DNA from: Flavobacterium psychrophilum
GTDB taxonomy: Bacteria; Bacteroidota; Bacteroidia; Flavobacteriales; Flavobacteriaceae
Assembly (NCBI GenBank): GCA_003243255.1
Contig: QFQM01000003.1
Location: forward strand, 1-64,000
Length of the DNA: 64,000 nucleotides
Reading direction: 5' to 3'
The position numbers and the translations under genes were made by a program. The notes under the pieces are model-generated. The model did not search any database. It saw only the letters and a program-made list of their open reading frames with translations, and was not told the origin of the DNA. This document shows positions 54,420 through 63,015 of this stretch, piece by piece (the first letter of the stretch is position 1; each line of letters opens with the position of its first letter).

Positions 54420-54880
54420 GTGCTGTATGGGTTATTGCTCAGGAAAGCATTGTAGTAATGTGTGTTTCCGCTTACTTCCTCTCCCAGCCAGTGTGGTTTC
54501 TCAAAACTTTCATTTTCATTATTCAGCTCAACCTCAGCAATTACCAGTCCGGCATTGGCACCAAAAAATTCATCCACTTCAAAAGTATGGTTACCCACTT
54601 TTACCTCATAGCGTATCTTATCAATACTGCCTTTTTCGCATAATGAAAGCAGAAGTTGCGCTTCGTCGGCAGGAATTTCTTTCTCCCATTCAAAACGGCT
54701 GGTACCGCTCTCGTTACCCGCTCCTTTTATCGTCAGGAAACCCTGATCGCCTTTGGTACGCACACGCACCGTTCGTTCGGGGTTAGAATTCAGGTAGCCC
54801 TGCGCTATTCGTTTTTGGCTAACAGCCTCATTTTTATAAGCGTCGGATAACACCAGAAATTTACGTTCAATCTCAATCAT
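54407..54880 (-). CDS. CYTH-domain protein (triphosphate tunnel metalloenzyme)
   Basis: 157 residues. It begins with E3-x-E5-R-K7 (IEIERKFLV), the ExExK signature. Alternating charged strands follow, with RTVRVRTKGDQGFLTIKGAG, EWEKEIP and VDEFFGANAGLVIAEVEL. CYTH enzymes hydrolyse inorganic or organic triphosphates in a tunnel-shaped beta barrel; bacterial forms include triphosphatases and thiamine triphosphatase-like enzymes. It is the first gene of a two-gene operon with ypdA. A functional link between the two is unknown. Confidence 0.9.
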   Translation of the reverse strand: MIEIERKFLVLSDAYKNEAVSQKRIAQGYLNSNPERTVRVRTKGDQGFLTIKGAGNESGTSRFEWEKEIPADEAQLLLSLCEKGSIDKIRYEVKVGNHTFEVDEFFGANAGLVIAEVELNNENESFEKPHWLGEEVSGNTHYYNAFLSNNPYSTWKK

Positions 54881-55024
54881 GTTCTTTGGAAATAATAGCT
54901 AAGGTAGGGAATTGCGGGGACAGAATGGCAATCTTTATCTCTTAACCAAATACTAAATCCGTCATGTTTTAAGGTTTTCCGGGTTATGATTTGTATTTTT
55001 ACATTCTGCCCCTTACTAAAACCT

Positions 55025-57076
55025 ATGAAGTTCAGGAAAACTAAACATAAGCCCGGAAATAGTCTCGCTAATTTCTTCAAAACTAATTTTGACGAGCACA
55101 ACCTGTGGGAGTATAAGGCGGAAGAAACCGACCTGCTGGCACAGCTTGTAAACATTATACGCCCTAAAAAGCCAAAGTCTGCACAATCGGTTGATCTTGG
55201 AGAACTGCTGTACGAACTTAAAGCAAACCCTAAGTACCGTCAGGAACTTTCGCTTTACATAAAAGGGCTTATCAAAAACAAAAAATTCAGCAAGATACTT
55301 ACCGATGCCGGGATTGTTGCTGATGCCAATTTCCTGTTTGAAGTAAGAAAACGCCTGTTTGCGAAACTAATCCCTGAACAGCCTGAAAAAGACACTCTCG
55401 AATATATACTCAACCAGGTCTTTTTTGTAAAAACCGACCCGGTATGGATTGAAAAGATCCCTCAGCAGCAAATTGAACAGCTTTTTGACCTGCTGCAATT
55501 CAGCAGCATCTATTCTGAAAACAAGAGCGGAAGTTCACTGTCTGAACTTATTTTTGCCATAGATGTTATCATACATCGTATTGCAGGACGCGCTCTGGAA
55601 TCGGAAGTGATAAAGATGGTTCCCGAATATGAAAACCTTGAAAGCCCTTTTCTTGCTCTTCGTAAGGAATTTGCAGATGTAATGCAAAAGCTGCTCGACA
55701 ACAACCGGAATTTTATCACATCAAACGATCTTGACTATAAACAGTTATTGCTGCTGCATCGCCAGTGTTACGACTACGTAAGGACCGCATTTAAGAACAG
55801 TGAAAAGTTTGGTATATCCCTGCATGTAAATCACAGCCTTTTGCGCATCCGCCAGCAATTGCAGCGATTAGAGACACTTTTACCACTGCTGACTGTAGAC
55901 AACCCCGAAGACGAGAAAAAACACAGCATTGAACTCGCTAAAGACCTTATCGCCTACAATTGCGACAAGAACAATGTAAGGAAGCTCATTAACGAAAGCA
56001 CACAACTCTTATCGTATGAGGTGACTCAGCACACTGCCCGAACCGGAGAACATTACATAACCAAAGACAGTAAAGAATATTTTAAGATGCTTTGGGCTGC
56101 TTCGGGTGGCGGATTTATTGTTGCCATTCTTTGTATCATAAAGGTATTCCTTTCAAAAATGGACACCAGTGCCTTTGGCCATGCCTTCTTTTACAGCCTT
56201 AATTATTCACTGGGGTTTATTACTATTTATATCCTGGGCTTTACGCTGGCAACCAAACAACCGGCCATGACGGCTTCAGCACTTATCAGTGCACTCGAAA
56301 AAGGGCGCAGGAACACGCACCTGCCCGATGAGGAAAAACACAAAGCATTCGCCGAATTGTTTGCAAGGGTATTCCGTTCGCAGTTTATCGCATTCGTTGG
56401 CAATGTGTTCGTGGCGTTTCCTGTGGCGTTGCTTGGTATCTGGCTTATAGACATCTCTTTTGACTATAACCTTGCCTTAACCAAGTGGTATCATCTTATA
56501 CACGACCTGAACCCAATAGATTCTCCTGCGATATTGCACGCTGCAATAGCCGGTGTATTCCTGTTCCTTTCGGGGATTATAGCCGGTGCTGTGGCGAACC
56601 GCGACAAATATGAGCACATCTATTACCGCATTCAGGAGCACCCACTGCTTAAACTCAGCCTTGGCCGCATACGTACCCAAAAGCTCGCTAAACTTTATGA
56701 AAAGAAATGGGCGGGTATTATTTCTAACTTCTGGTTTGGCGTATTTATGGGAAGCACAGCATCAATTGGTATATTTCTCGGTTTGAATATAGATATACGC
56801 CACATCACCTTTGCCAGCGGCAACCTTGCCTTAGGGCTTTATGGTGCCAACTGGGAAGTATCGAATGAATTGCTCTTTTGGGGAATTTTTGGAATAGGCG
56901 TCATCGGAGCCGTAAACTTCCTGGTCAGTTTTGGCTTGTCTATGGGACTGGCGTTCCGCTCCAGAAACATACCGTTATCTGAAGTGCGCGTGGTATCAGC
57001 CTCAATATGGAGCTATTTTAAAAAGAGGCCGTGGACTTTTTTCTTTCCGCCTCTGAAATCGAAAAAAGAAGACTAG
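55025..57076 (+). CDS. 'SpecificRecomb'-family multi-span membrane protein
   Basis: 683 residues from the ATG at 55025 (MKFRKTKHKPG); the frame is open 13 codons further up, but those codons carry no homology to the family. The long soluble N half (about 1-355) is followed by a membrane part with about six spans (starting near 362, ASGGGFIVAILCIIKVFL). The family was named after Neisseria Gcr, linked to pilin gene variation, but its enzymatic role as a recombinase is not proven and there is no catalytic Ser or Tyr recombinase motif. Function here is unknown. It ends convergently, 4 bases inside the oxidoreductase gene. Confidence 0.8.
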   Translation: MKFRKTKHKPGNSLANFFKTNFDEHNLWEYKAEETDLLAQLVNIIRPKKPKSAQSVDLGELLYELKANPKYRQELSLYIKGLIKNKKFSKILTDAGIVADANFLFEVRKRLFAKLIPEQPEKDTLEYILNQVFFVKTDPVWIEKIPQQQIEQLFDLLQFSSIYSENKSGSSLSELIFAIDVIIHRIAGRALESEVIKMVPEYENLESPFLALRKEFADVMQKLLDNNRNFITSNDLDYKQLLLLHRQCYDYVRTAFKNSEKFGISLHVNHSLLRIRQQLQRLETLLPLLTVDNPEDEKKHSIELAKDLIAYNCDKNNVRKLINESTQLLSYEVTQHTARTGEHYITKDSKEYFKMLWAASGGGFIVAILCIIKVFLSKMDTSAFGHAFFYSLNYSLGFITIYILGFTLATKQPAMTASALISALEKGRRNTHLPDEEKHKAFAELFARVFRSQFIAFVGNVFVAFPVALLGIWLIDISFDYNLALTKWYHLIHDLNPIDSPAILHAAIAGVFLFLSGIIAGAVANRDKYEHIYYRIQEHPLLKLSLGRIRTQKLAKLYEKKWAGIISNFWFGVFMGSTASIGIFLGLNIDIRHITFASGNLALGLYGANWEVSNELLFWGIFGIGVIGAVNFLVSFGLSMGLAFRSRNIPLSEVRVVSASIWSYFKKRPWTFFFPPLKSKKED

Positions 57077-57735
57077 CTTTTTTTGCCGATATCTTCTATC
57101 GCATCAGACTGTATAATCGTCTTTGAATAATTGTTGTTCGCAAGCCAGAGCATTGCCTTAGCTATTGTCGCGGCTTTAATGCTCCTGTATTTTGCAGCTC
57201 CGCCAAACAACAACGGATTGATAACCCACATAAAACCTTCGGCGAGCTTCTCTACTATACGGTTGTCTTTTCTTTGTGCAAGAATAAGCGACGGCTGAAG
57301 CAAATGTACTTTACTGATATGCTCGGTTAAAACAGCATCCTGCATTTCTCCTTTTGTACGGTTATAAAAAATACTGCTGTCGGCATCGGCACCAATGGCC
57401 GAAACTACAATGTAGGTTCCTATATTATTCTCAGCAGCCAGTTTTGCGGCTGCTACAGGAATGCCATAGTCAATATCACGATAGGTTTTTTTATCCGGAG
57501 TTTTGGCCTTTGTTGTACCAATGCAGCAATACACTTCATCGCCTTTAAAAACGTCGGTATAATTACTGAGCTCAAAAAGATTGATAAGATGTTCTTCGAT
57601 TTTCGGATTGATATTATTTACTGAAGAACGTGCAAAAAGTTTGATTTTTTCGTAGCGGCTATCTGCCAGCAGTAATTGGAGGAGTTCACTACCTACAGCC
57701 CCGCTTCCACCTAAAAGTATAGCGGTTTTTGGCAT
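57073..57735 (-). CDS. NAD(P)-binding atypical short-chain oxidoreductase-like protein
   Basis: 220 residues. The N-terminal Rossmann motif LLGGSGAVGSELLQLLL (about 6-22) is followed by VYCCIGTTKAKTPDKKTYRDIDYG, YIVVSAIGADADSSIFYNRTKG and LLQPSLILAQR; this pattern is close to HTATIP2/TIP30-type proteins and other NAD(P)H-binding 'NmrA-like' proteins. The Tyr-x3-Lys pair reads YNRTK. Substrate unknown. It is monocistronic. Confidence 0.8.
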   Translation of the reverse strand: MPKTAILLGGSGAVGSELLQLLLADSRYEKIKLFARSSVNNINPKIEEHLINLFELSNYTDVFKGDEVYCCIGTTKAKTPDKKTYRDIDYGIPVAAAKLAAENNIGTYIVVSAIGADADSSIFYNRTKGEMQDAVLTEHISKVHLLQPSLILAQRKDNRIVEKLAEGFMWVINPLLFGGAAKYRSIKAATIAKAMLWLANNNYSKTIIQSDAIEDIGKKS

Positions 57736-57888
57736 AGTTGTTTTGTTTTTTGTTTCCGTTAGTATGAAATTACAAAAAATAATCGATAAAAGTTAAAAAA
57801 CAGTCTTTAAAACACCTGTAAAGCGGTTTTTAGGGCATGAATGACAATCAACACCCTATAAATTATCCGTAAGTCGTAACTTTACAGC

Positions 57889-58992
57889 ATGGAAGCCCCT
57901 GAAGAAAAAGAGATAGTGCTGCGTAAAATAATCCATGTAGATATGGATGCTTTTTATGCCTCGGTAGAGCAGCTTGATAACCCCGAATTGCGGGGCAAAG
58001 CTGTTGCTGTAGGCGGTGGCGAAAGCAGGGGCGTTGTATCTGCTGCCAGCTACGAAGCGAGAAAGTTTGGTGTTCGCAGTGCCATGAGTGGCTTTTTAGC
58101 CAAAAAGAAATGCCCTCATCTTATCTTTGTCAGACCACGATTTGACCGCTACCGTGAGGTTTCACTGCAAATACGCGAGATCTTCCATGAGTATACCGAC
58201 CTTGTAGAGCCTTTATCGCTTGATGAGGCTTATCTCGATGTCACCATAAACAAAAAAGGGAATCCGAGTGCGACGATGATCGCTAAGGAGATTCGCCAGA
58301 AGATATTTGAAAAGACCGGACTTACGGCATCGGCAGGGATATCCATTAATAAATTCATTGCCAAGGTTGCCAGCGATTACAACAAGCCTAACGGACAGAA
58401 AACAGTTAATCCCGATGAAGTGTTGGAATTTCTTGAGAATCTGGCGATAGGCAAGTTTTATGGCGTTGGCAAGGTAACTGAAGAAAAAATGTACCAGCTG
58501 GGCATTTTTACCGGTGCCGACCTGAAGCAAAAATCTGTTGAATACCTGACAGATCATTTCGGAAAATCAGGGGCGTATTACTACTATGTGGTACGCGGAA
58601 TACACAACGGACAGGTTAAGCCCGACAGGACCGTAAAATCGGTTGGAACGGAACATACATTCTTTGAGAATCTGGTATCGGAAGTTTTCATGCTCGAAAA
58701 GCTAACCCTTATTGCCGATGAACTGGAACGTCGATTAAAGAAGAAGAAGATTGCCGGAAAAACAGTTACCCTTAAGATAAAATACAGCGATTTTACAGTA
58801 CAGACACGCAGTAAAACCCTGCCTTATTTTATCTCCGACAAAAGCCTTATCATGGAAACCGTTAAAGAATTGCTGTATCAGGAAAAACCAAAGGATTCGG
58901 TACGCTTGTTAGGCATTTCCCTCAACAACCTAAATACTGAAGAATCAGGAGTTAAGAAACCTGTGGCTGTACAATTGAAGTTTGAATTCTGA
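57889..58992 (+). CDS. dinB: DNA polymerase IV (Y family)
   Basis: 367 residues. Catalytic acids are D18 (IIHVDMDAFYASVEQ) and D112-E113 (LSLDEAYLD). SAASYEARKFGVRSAM is the fingers/palm hallmark, and ASAGISINKFIAKVASDYNKPNGQ is the conserved palm motif. The C-terminus ends VAVQLKFEF, a probable sliding-clamp-binding tail. It copies past damaged bases. The ATG lies only 5 bases after a near-consensus -7 box TAACTTTA (57877-57884), so the mRNA may be almost leaderless. Confidence 0.95.
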   Translation: MEAPEEKEIVLRKIIHVDMDAFYASVEQLDNPELRGKAVAVGGGESRGVVSAASYEARKFGVRSAMSGFLAKKKCPHLIFVRPRFDRYREVSLQIREIFHEYTDLVEPLSLDEAYLDVTINKKGNPSATMIAKEIRQKIFEKTGLTASAGISINKFIAKVASDYNKPNGQKTVNPDEVLEFLENLAIGKFYGVGKVTEEKMYQLGIFTGADLKQKSVEYLTDHFGKSGAYYYYVVRGIHNGQVKPDRTVKSVGTEHTFFENLVSEVFMLEKLTLIADELERRLKKKKIAGKTVTLKIKYSDFTVQTRSKTLPYFISDKSLIMETVKELLYQEKPKDSVRLLGISLNNLNTEESGVKKPVAVQLKFEF

Positions 58993-59006
58993 TAGTCCTA
59001 GGCTGG

Positions 59007-59055
59007 GAGGTCCGAGGTCCGATGTTAAGAGCTTCCGACTTCAGACATCCGACTA
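59007..59055. repeat. Intergenic GTCCGA/GGACTTC-type repeat
   Basis: Contains GGTCCGAGGTCCGATG and, after a short gap, TTCCGACTTCAGACATCCGAC, the latter like the repeats at 18541-18570 and 19513-19540. The two halves form an imperfect inverted repeat. It fills the gap between the convergent dinB and gldD genes. Confidence 0.6.
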
Positions 59056-59059
59056 AAAA

Positions 59060-59632
59060 CTACTTCCACTTAACCGTTTCCATAATATTCCTCATGTCGT
59101 CACGAAGGTAGCTTGCTGCCGGCATGATAGAATCAAAATTAGGCTTTGCGTAAAAATATACCGATCCGGCAAGGAAATGATGCAGGCTGTCGGTTACATA
59201 AAACTGCGCATTGGTTGCTGCATTACCTCCTACTTCATAAAACATTCCGTAGGCTTTTTTCTCAGGATTTATATACGGCTGCTCACGGATATCATCGGCC
59301 TTAACCACCTGTTTGTAGGTAAGGGTTTGCGCATCTTTAAGCAACTGTTCCAGATTACCGTTTACAGGCTTATAGTTAAGGTAAATGGTAGCTTTCATTT
59401 TAGGGTAATGAATCTCAAGGCTGCTACAGTCTTTACCAGGTTTTAGGTCTGCCAGCGAATTATATCCAAAAGTATAAGGGCATGGCTGCTCAAGCGCCAC
59501 ATATTTTCCCATAGGGTAATCGAGTCTCAGGTAAGCCTGTGGTTTTGGCAGGGTATCTCCCCCACAGCCAATTGCCATAACAGCAATAGCAAACATGCTT
59601 ACAAAACCCGCTAAACGTTTCATTGTGTTCAT
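59060..59632 (-). CDS. gldD: Gliding motility lipoprotein GldD
   Basis: 190 residues. The lipoprotein signal ends at C23 (AVMAIGC). PKPQAYLRLDYPMGKYVALEQPCPYTFGYN is the clear GldD signature; YMNYKP-like and DDIREQPYINPEKKAYGMFYEVGGNAAT stretches follow. GldD is required for gliding and stability of the T9SS/gliding machinery in Flavobacterium. Its start ATG overlaps the gldE stop (ATGA), which supports this start over the ATG three codons later. Last gene of the mutY-ssb-gldE-gldD run. Confidence 0.93.
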   Translation of the reverse strand: MNTMKRLAGFVSMFAIAVMAIGCGGDTLPKPQAYLRLDYPMGKYVALEQPCPYTFGYNSLADLKPGKDCSSLEIHYPKMKATIYLNYKPVNGNLEQLLKDAQTLTYKQVVKADDIREQPYINPEKKAYGMFYEVGGNAATNAQFYVTDSLHHFLAGSVYFYAKPNFDSIMPAASYLRDDMRNIMETVKWK

Positions 59633-60918
59633 TTAAGTGTAACCTTAATTTGTTTTATTCTTCTCTTATCAACTGATTCGACGGTAAAGATATTGCCATT
59701 AAAACTAATTTTTTGTCCTTTTTTCGGAAAATTGCCCCATATCTCCAAAAGAAAGCCTGCAAGGGTTTCGGCTTCACCTTTAGCCTCTTCAAATTCTTCC
59801 TCTTCAATATCGGTTATCCTGTAAAAGTCTTTCAATGATATTTTCCCGTCAAACAGGTAGTTATGATCATCGATACGGGTATAGATAATATCCTCATCAT
59901 CAAACTCATCGCTGATATCGCCTACAATTTCTTCAAGGATATCTTCCAGCGAAATAAGGCCCGATGTTCCTCCATACTCATCAACCACAATGGCAAGGTG
60001 GTTTTTCATGTTCTGGAATTCTTTAAGCAGGTTATCCAGTTTTTTGTTTTCGGGAACGAAGAAAGGTTCGCGGATTATAGACTGCCATTCGAAATGGTCA
60101 TTATCAATATGCGGAATGAGGTCTTTTATGAACAGCACCCCTTCAATCTGGTCGACATTATCACGGTACACGGGTATGCGCGAAAAGCCTTTGTCAACAA
60201 TCTGCGGAAGCACCTCAGTAAAAGGCAATTCAATATTCAATGCAAAAATGTCAATACGCGGACTCATAACCTGCTTTACATCGGTGTTACCAAAGCTAAC
60301 TATACCTTCAAGTATCTTTTGTTCTTCTACGGTAGCATCACCATAATCGGTCAGTTCCAGTGCCTGTGAAAGCCTGTCAACCGAAAGCCCGTTACCCTGT
60401 GCACCCACTTTCTTCTGGAATTTGATCATAAGCTCCCTCATGGGAACGCTAAGAGGCGACAGCAATTTGTTGAGCCCAAACAGTACATAACACATCCTGT
60501 TGGCAAATTTTACATTATTCCTGCCGGCATAAACCTTTGGCACAACTTCGCCAAAAAGCAACACCAGAAACATAATAACCAGTACCTGAATGGTAAAACT
60601 GAGCCACAAAACGGTTATTCCTCCAAAGAGTATACCGCTTATCCTGAAGAAAAGGATAATGATGGCAATATTGATAAAAGTATTGGTGATAAGGATAGTG
60701 GCAAGCAGCTTTTTAGGCTTTTCGAGAAGCGAAACAATAAGGCTGCCACGTTTAGGATTTTCTTTGTTCATCTTTTCTACATCTTCAGGAGAGAGTGAAA
60801 AGACAGCGACTTCGGTGCCGGATATGAACGCAGAACAAACAAGGAGGAAAACGATTCCTGCCAGGCCCAATATAAGGCTATAGTCTAATGAGGTGTAACT
60901 CGAGGGGTCGGGGTCCAA
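59629..60918 (-). CDS. gldE: Gliding motility protein GldE (CBS-domain transporter-like), TTG start
   Basis: 429 residues. A membrane domain of the DUF21/CNNM-like type has three or four spans (about 12-35, 65-110, 115-140). Two CBS motifs follow (about 215-330, VMSPRIDIFALN and LKEFQNMKNHLAIVVDEYGGTSGLISLEDILEEIVGD), then a CorC-like C-terminal domain (about 350-429). GldE is linked genetically to GldD. The start is TTG: the codon before DPDPSSYT is TTG, with no ATG in frame nearby. It follows ssb by 22 bases and overlaps gldD. Confidence 0.92.
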   Translation of the reverse strand: MDPDPSSYTSLDYSLILGLAGIVFLLVCSAFISGTEVAVFSLSPEDVEKMNKENPKRGSLIVSLLEKPKKLLATILITNTFINIAIIILFFRISGILFGGITVLWLSFTIQVLVIMFLVLLFGEVVPKVYAGRNNVKFANRMCYVLFGLNKLLSPLSVPMRELMIKFQKKVGAQGNGLSVDRLSQALELTDYGDATVEEQKILEGIVSFGNTDVKQVMSPRIDIFALNIELPFTEVLPQIVDKGFSRIPVYRDNVDQIEGVLFIKDLIPHIDNDHFEWQSIIREPFFVPENKKLDNLLKEFQNMKNHLAIVVDEYGGTSGLISLEDILEEIVGDISDEFDDEDIIYTRIDDHNYLFDGKISLKDFYRITDIEEEEFEEAKGEAETLAGFLLEIWGNFPKKGQKISFNGNIFTVESVDKRRIKQIKVTLK

Positions 60919-60940
60919 AACAATGGGTATTCGTTAAACA

Positions 60941-61387
60941 CTAAAATGGCAGGTCGTCGTTAGGGGCCGGCACATTTATATCGTAATTCGGTTTCGCCGG
61001 TTCATTCACAGCCTGTGAGGTAAAACTCTGTTGCTTCTGGTCCAGCTCTTTTTTGGTGGTAAGGAAAGTGAATTCCGTTACCTGTATTTCGGTTGTATAT
61101 TTAGTCTGGCCGTCTTCACCCTGCCACTGGCGGGATTTTATACGCCCTTCTACATATATCTTATCGCCTTTGGTAAGGTATTTTTCGCAAATTTCCGCTG
61201 CCTTGTTGCGCACAACGAGGTTATGCCACTCGGTAGAGGTTATTTTTTCGTTGGTTTGTTTGTTGATGTAAATCTCATTGGTAGCGAGCGGAAAGCGCCC
61301 GATACAGTTACCCCCTTCAAAATAATGAAGCTTTACATCGTCGCCCAAATGCCCTATCAGCATCACTTTATTTAAGGTACCGTTCAT
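60941..61387 (-). CDS. ssb: Single-stranded DNA-binding protein
   Basis: 148 residues. The OB fold (about 1-105) has MLIGHLGDDVKLHYFEGGN, TEWHNLVVRNKAAE and YVEGRIKSRQWQGEDGQTKY. A flexible linker follows, ending in DDLPF, the acidic tip that binds partner proteins. It protects single-stranded DNA during replication and repair. It lies 37 bases after mutY in the same operon. Confidence 0.96.
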   Translation of the reverse strand: MNGTLNKVMLIGHLGDDVKLHYFEGGNCIGRFPLATNEIYINKQTNEKITSTEWHNLVVRNKAAEICEKYLTKGDKIYVEGRIKSRQWQGEDGQTKYTTEIQVTEFTFLTTKKELDQKQQSFTSQAVNEPAKPNYDINVPAPNDDLPF

Positions 61388-61424
61388 GGTTTTCTACTGA
61401 TTAGTTAAATCAAATATACCACTT

Positions 61425-62468
61425 TTAATGCTTACTCCAATATTTCTCAATAAAATTATGGATAACGATAGGAAAAGGATAGGCTTTTAACGTATTCTCA
61501 GAAACAGCCCCAACAACCTCATTATCAGCAGTAACTTCCCAAAAACGGATATGCAGGTGCTGATGCGAAAGCTTATGCACAACGGTATCGGCAACAAGTG
61601 CAATGTCATTTGGCGAAAAGCCAAAACCATTATAATTCTTAATCAATGCAATAGCTTCATCCTCCGAAACATTGCTCTCCGTTTCTATAAGCGGGAATTC
61701 ATACAGGTTATGCCAGATTCCTTTTGCCGTGCGTTTCTGCACCATGCTAAAGCCCCGGCTATCTTTTACCACCAGATAATTAAAGTAACGATTGGTCACT
61801 TTGGTCTTTTTCAGTTTTACGGGGAGTTCACTAACCCTGCCTGTTGTAAAAGCAACACAATCACTATTGAATATGCATATACCGCAGTCAGGGCTTTTAG
61901 GCACACATTGCAGCGCACCGAATTCCATCATTGCCTGATTGAATTCCGAAGCCTGCCCCTTTGGCATCAATGAAGCCGCCAGTTCGGTAAATTGCTTTTT
62001 CGCTCCGCCAGATGATATATCGGTATCGATACCAAACACACGCGATAGCACACGATATACATTGCCATCAACCACCGGAACTGCTTCACCATAACTTATC
62101 GATGCTATTGCGGCTGCGGTATAATCGCCGACACCTTTAAGCTTAAGCAGGCCTGCATAGCTATCAGGGAAATTTCCGCCCATATCAAAAGCTACCTGCT
62201 TTGCCGTGGCATGCAGGTTTCGGGCACGGGAATAGTAACCCAGTCCCTGCCATAGCTTGAGCACCTGTTCTTCGGGTGCGGCGGCCATATCATGAACCGT
62301 TGGGAAGGCTTCGATAAAACGTAAAAAATAGGGTAATCCTTGTGCTACACGGGTTTGCTGCAACATTATTTCGGATAGCCAAACGGGGTATGCACCCGAC
62401 ATTTTTCGCCAGGGCAAATCGCGTTTGTTTTGTAAATACCAATGAATTAAAGGCTTAGAAAATTCCAT
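61425..62468 (-). CDS. mutY: A/G-specific adenine glycosylase
   Basis: 347 residues. The helix-hairpin-helix-Gly/Pro-Asp fold shows E33 (WLSEIMLQQTR), LKGVGDYTAAAIASISYG and the catalytic Asp in VPVVDGNVYRVLSR (about 135). The iron-sulfur cluster cysteines follow the pattern C-x6-C-x2-C-x5-C (CVPKSPDCGICIFNSDC). The C-terminal NUDIX-like part recognises 8-oxoG. It removes A opposite 8-oxoguanine. First gene of the operon with ssb, gldE and gldD; a -7 box lies 18 bases upstream. Confidence 0.95.
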   Translation of the reverse strand: MEFSKPLIHWYLQNKRDLPWRKMSGAYPVWLSEIMLQQTRVAQGLPYFLRFIEAFPTVHDMAAAPEEQVLKLWQGLGYYSRARNLHATAKQVAFDMGGNFPDSYAGLLKLKGVGDYTAAAIASISYGEAVPVVDGNVYRVLSRVFGIDTDISSGGAKKQFTELAASLMPKGQASEFNQAMMEFGALQCVPKSPDCGICIFNSDCVAFTTGRVSELPVKLKKTKVTNRYFNYLVVKDSRGFSMVQKRTAKGIWHNLYEFPLIETESNVSEDEAIALIKNYNGFGFSPNDIALVADTVVHKLSHQHLHIRFWEVTADNEVVGAVSENTLKAYPFPIVIHNFIEKYWSKH

Positions 62469-62485
62469 AATTATGAACGGGTCAA

Positions 62486-62493
62486 CAAAAGTA
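62486..62493 (-). promoter_or_regulatory. -7 box for the mutY-gldD operon
   Basis: TACTTTTG on the minus strand, exact TAnnTTTG. Transcription from about 62479 leaves an 11-base leader. Confidence 0.5.
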
Positions 62494-62527
62494 AAAGTTT
62501 ATGTTATTAAATTTTAATAGATTAACC

Positions 62528-62559
62528 TTGAATTATTGTTTTTTTAATTGTTATATTTG
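62528..62559 (+). promoter_or_regulatory. Promoter of the HU gene
   Basis: TTG (62528-62530), 21 bases, TATATTTG (62552-62559). The leader would be about 33 bases. Confidence 0.65.
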
Positions 62560-62598
62560 CACTCTCAAAAAAATACACAATCATAAATTAGAAAGAAA

Positions 62599-62895
62599 AT
62601 GACGAAAGCAGACATCGTAGCGAAAATTTCAGAGAAACTTGGACTTGAGAAAGGTGATGTACAAGCAACAGTTGAGTCTTTTATGGAAGAAGTAAAGAAC
62701 TCTCTTGAGACTGGTGACAATGTATACCTAAGAGGTTTTGGAAGTTTCATCATCAAAACGCGCGCTGAAAAAACAGGTAGAAACATTTCAAAAAACACTA
62801 CCATTAAGATTCCTGCTCACAACATCCCGGCATTCAAACCTGCAAAGATTTTTGTTGACGGAGTAAAAACAAATACTGAGGCTAAAGTAAACTAA
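62599..62895 (+). CDS. HU-family nucleoid protein
   Basis: 98 residues. Begins MTKADIVAKISEKLGLEKGDVQATVESFMEEV, the HU helical base. The DNA-contacting arm is RGFGSFIIKTRAEKTGRNISKNTTIKIPAHNIPAFKP with the conserved proline at the tip. HU bends and packs DNA in the cytoplasm. It shares the same direction and a 27-base gap with the 30-codon basic gene that follows. Confidence 0.95.
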   Translation: MTKADIVAKISEKLGLEKGDVQATVESFMEEVKNSLETGDNVYLRGFGSFIIKTRAEKTGRNISKNTTIKIPAHNIPAFKPAKIFVDGVKTNTEAKVN

Positions 62896-62922
62896 TTATT
62901 AACCACCAAATCCTTTTCAATT

Positions 62923-63015
62923 ATGCCAAGTGGTAAAAAAAGAAAAAGACATAAGGTAGCAACGCACAAACGTAAAAAAAGAGCGAGAGCTAACCGTCAC
63001 AAAAAGAAAAAGTAG
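62923..63015 (+). CDS. 30-residue very basic protein (ribosomal/mS38-like)
   Basis: The peptide begins MPSGKKRKRHKVATHKRKK and ends NRHKKKK; more than half of the residues are Lys, Arg or His. It is too short for ordinary gene finders but has a clean ATG, stop and terminator. Small proteins like this, with the pattern KRKR-K-THKRKKR-R-NR-K, resemble the AURKAIP1/COX24 (mitoribosomal mS38) and bS22-type ribosomal proteins; the assignment to a ribosomal protein is by analogy. It sits between the HU gene and RNase G/E, probably as part of an HU-led transcript. The stop codon and the last codons lie in the left arm of the terminator. Confidence 0.7.
   Translation: MPSGKKRKRHKVATHKRKKRARANRHKKKK

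Noticed and set aside
55025..57076. A site-specific recombinase and possible invertible DNA
   Set aside because: The protein has no Ser or Tyr recombinase motif and no inverted repeats flank a switchable promoter here. The family name is historical.
62923..63015. Naming the small basic gene as ribosomal protein Thx
   Set aside because: Thx proteins share a G-K-R-G-K pattern not seen here. The lysine/arginine layout is closer to mS38/bS22-type proteins, and the assignment is not certain.
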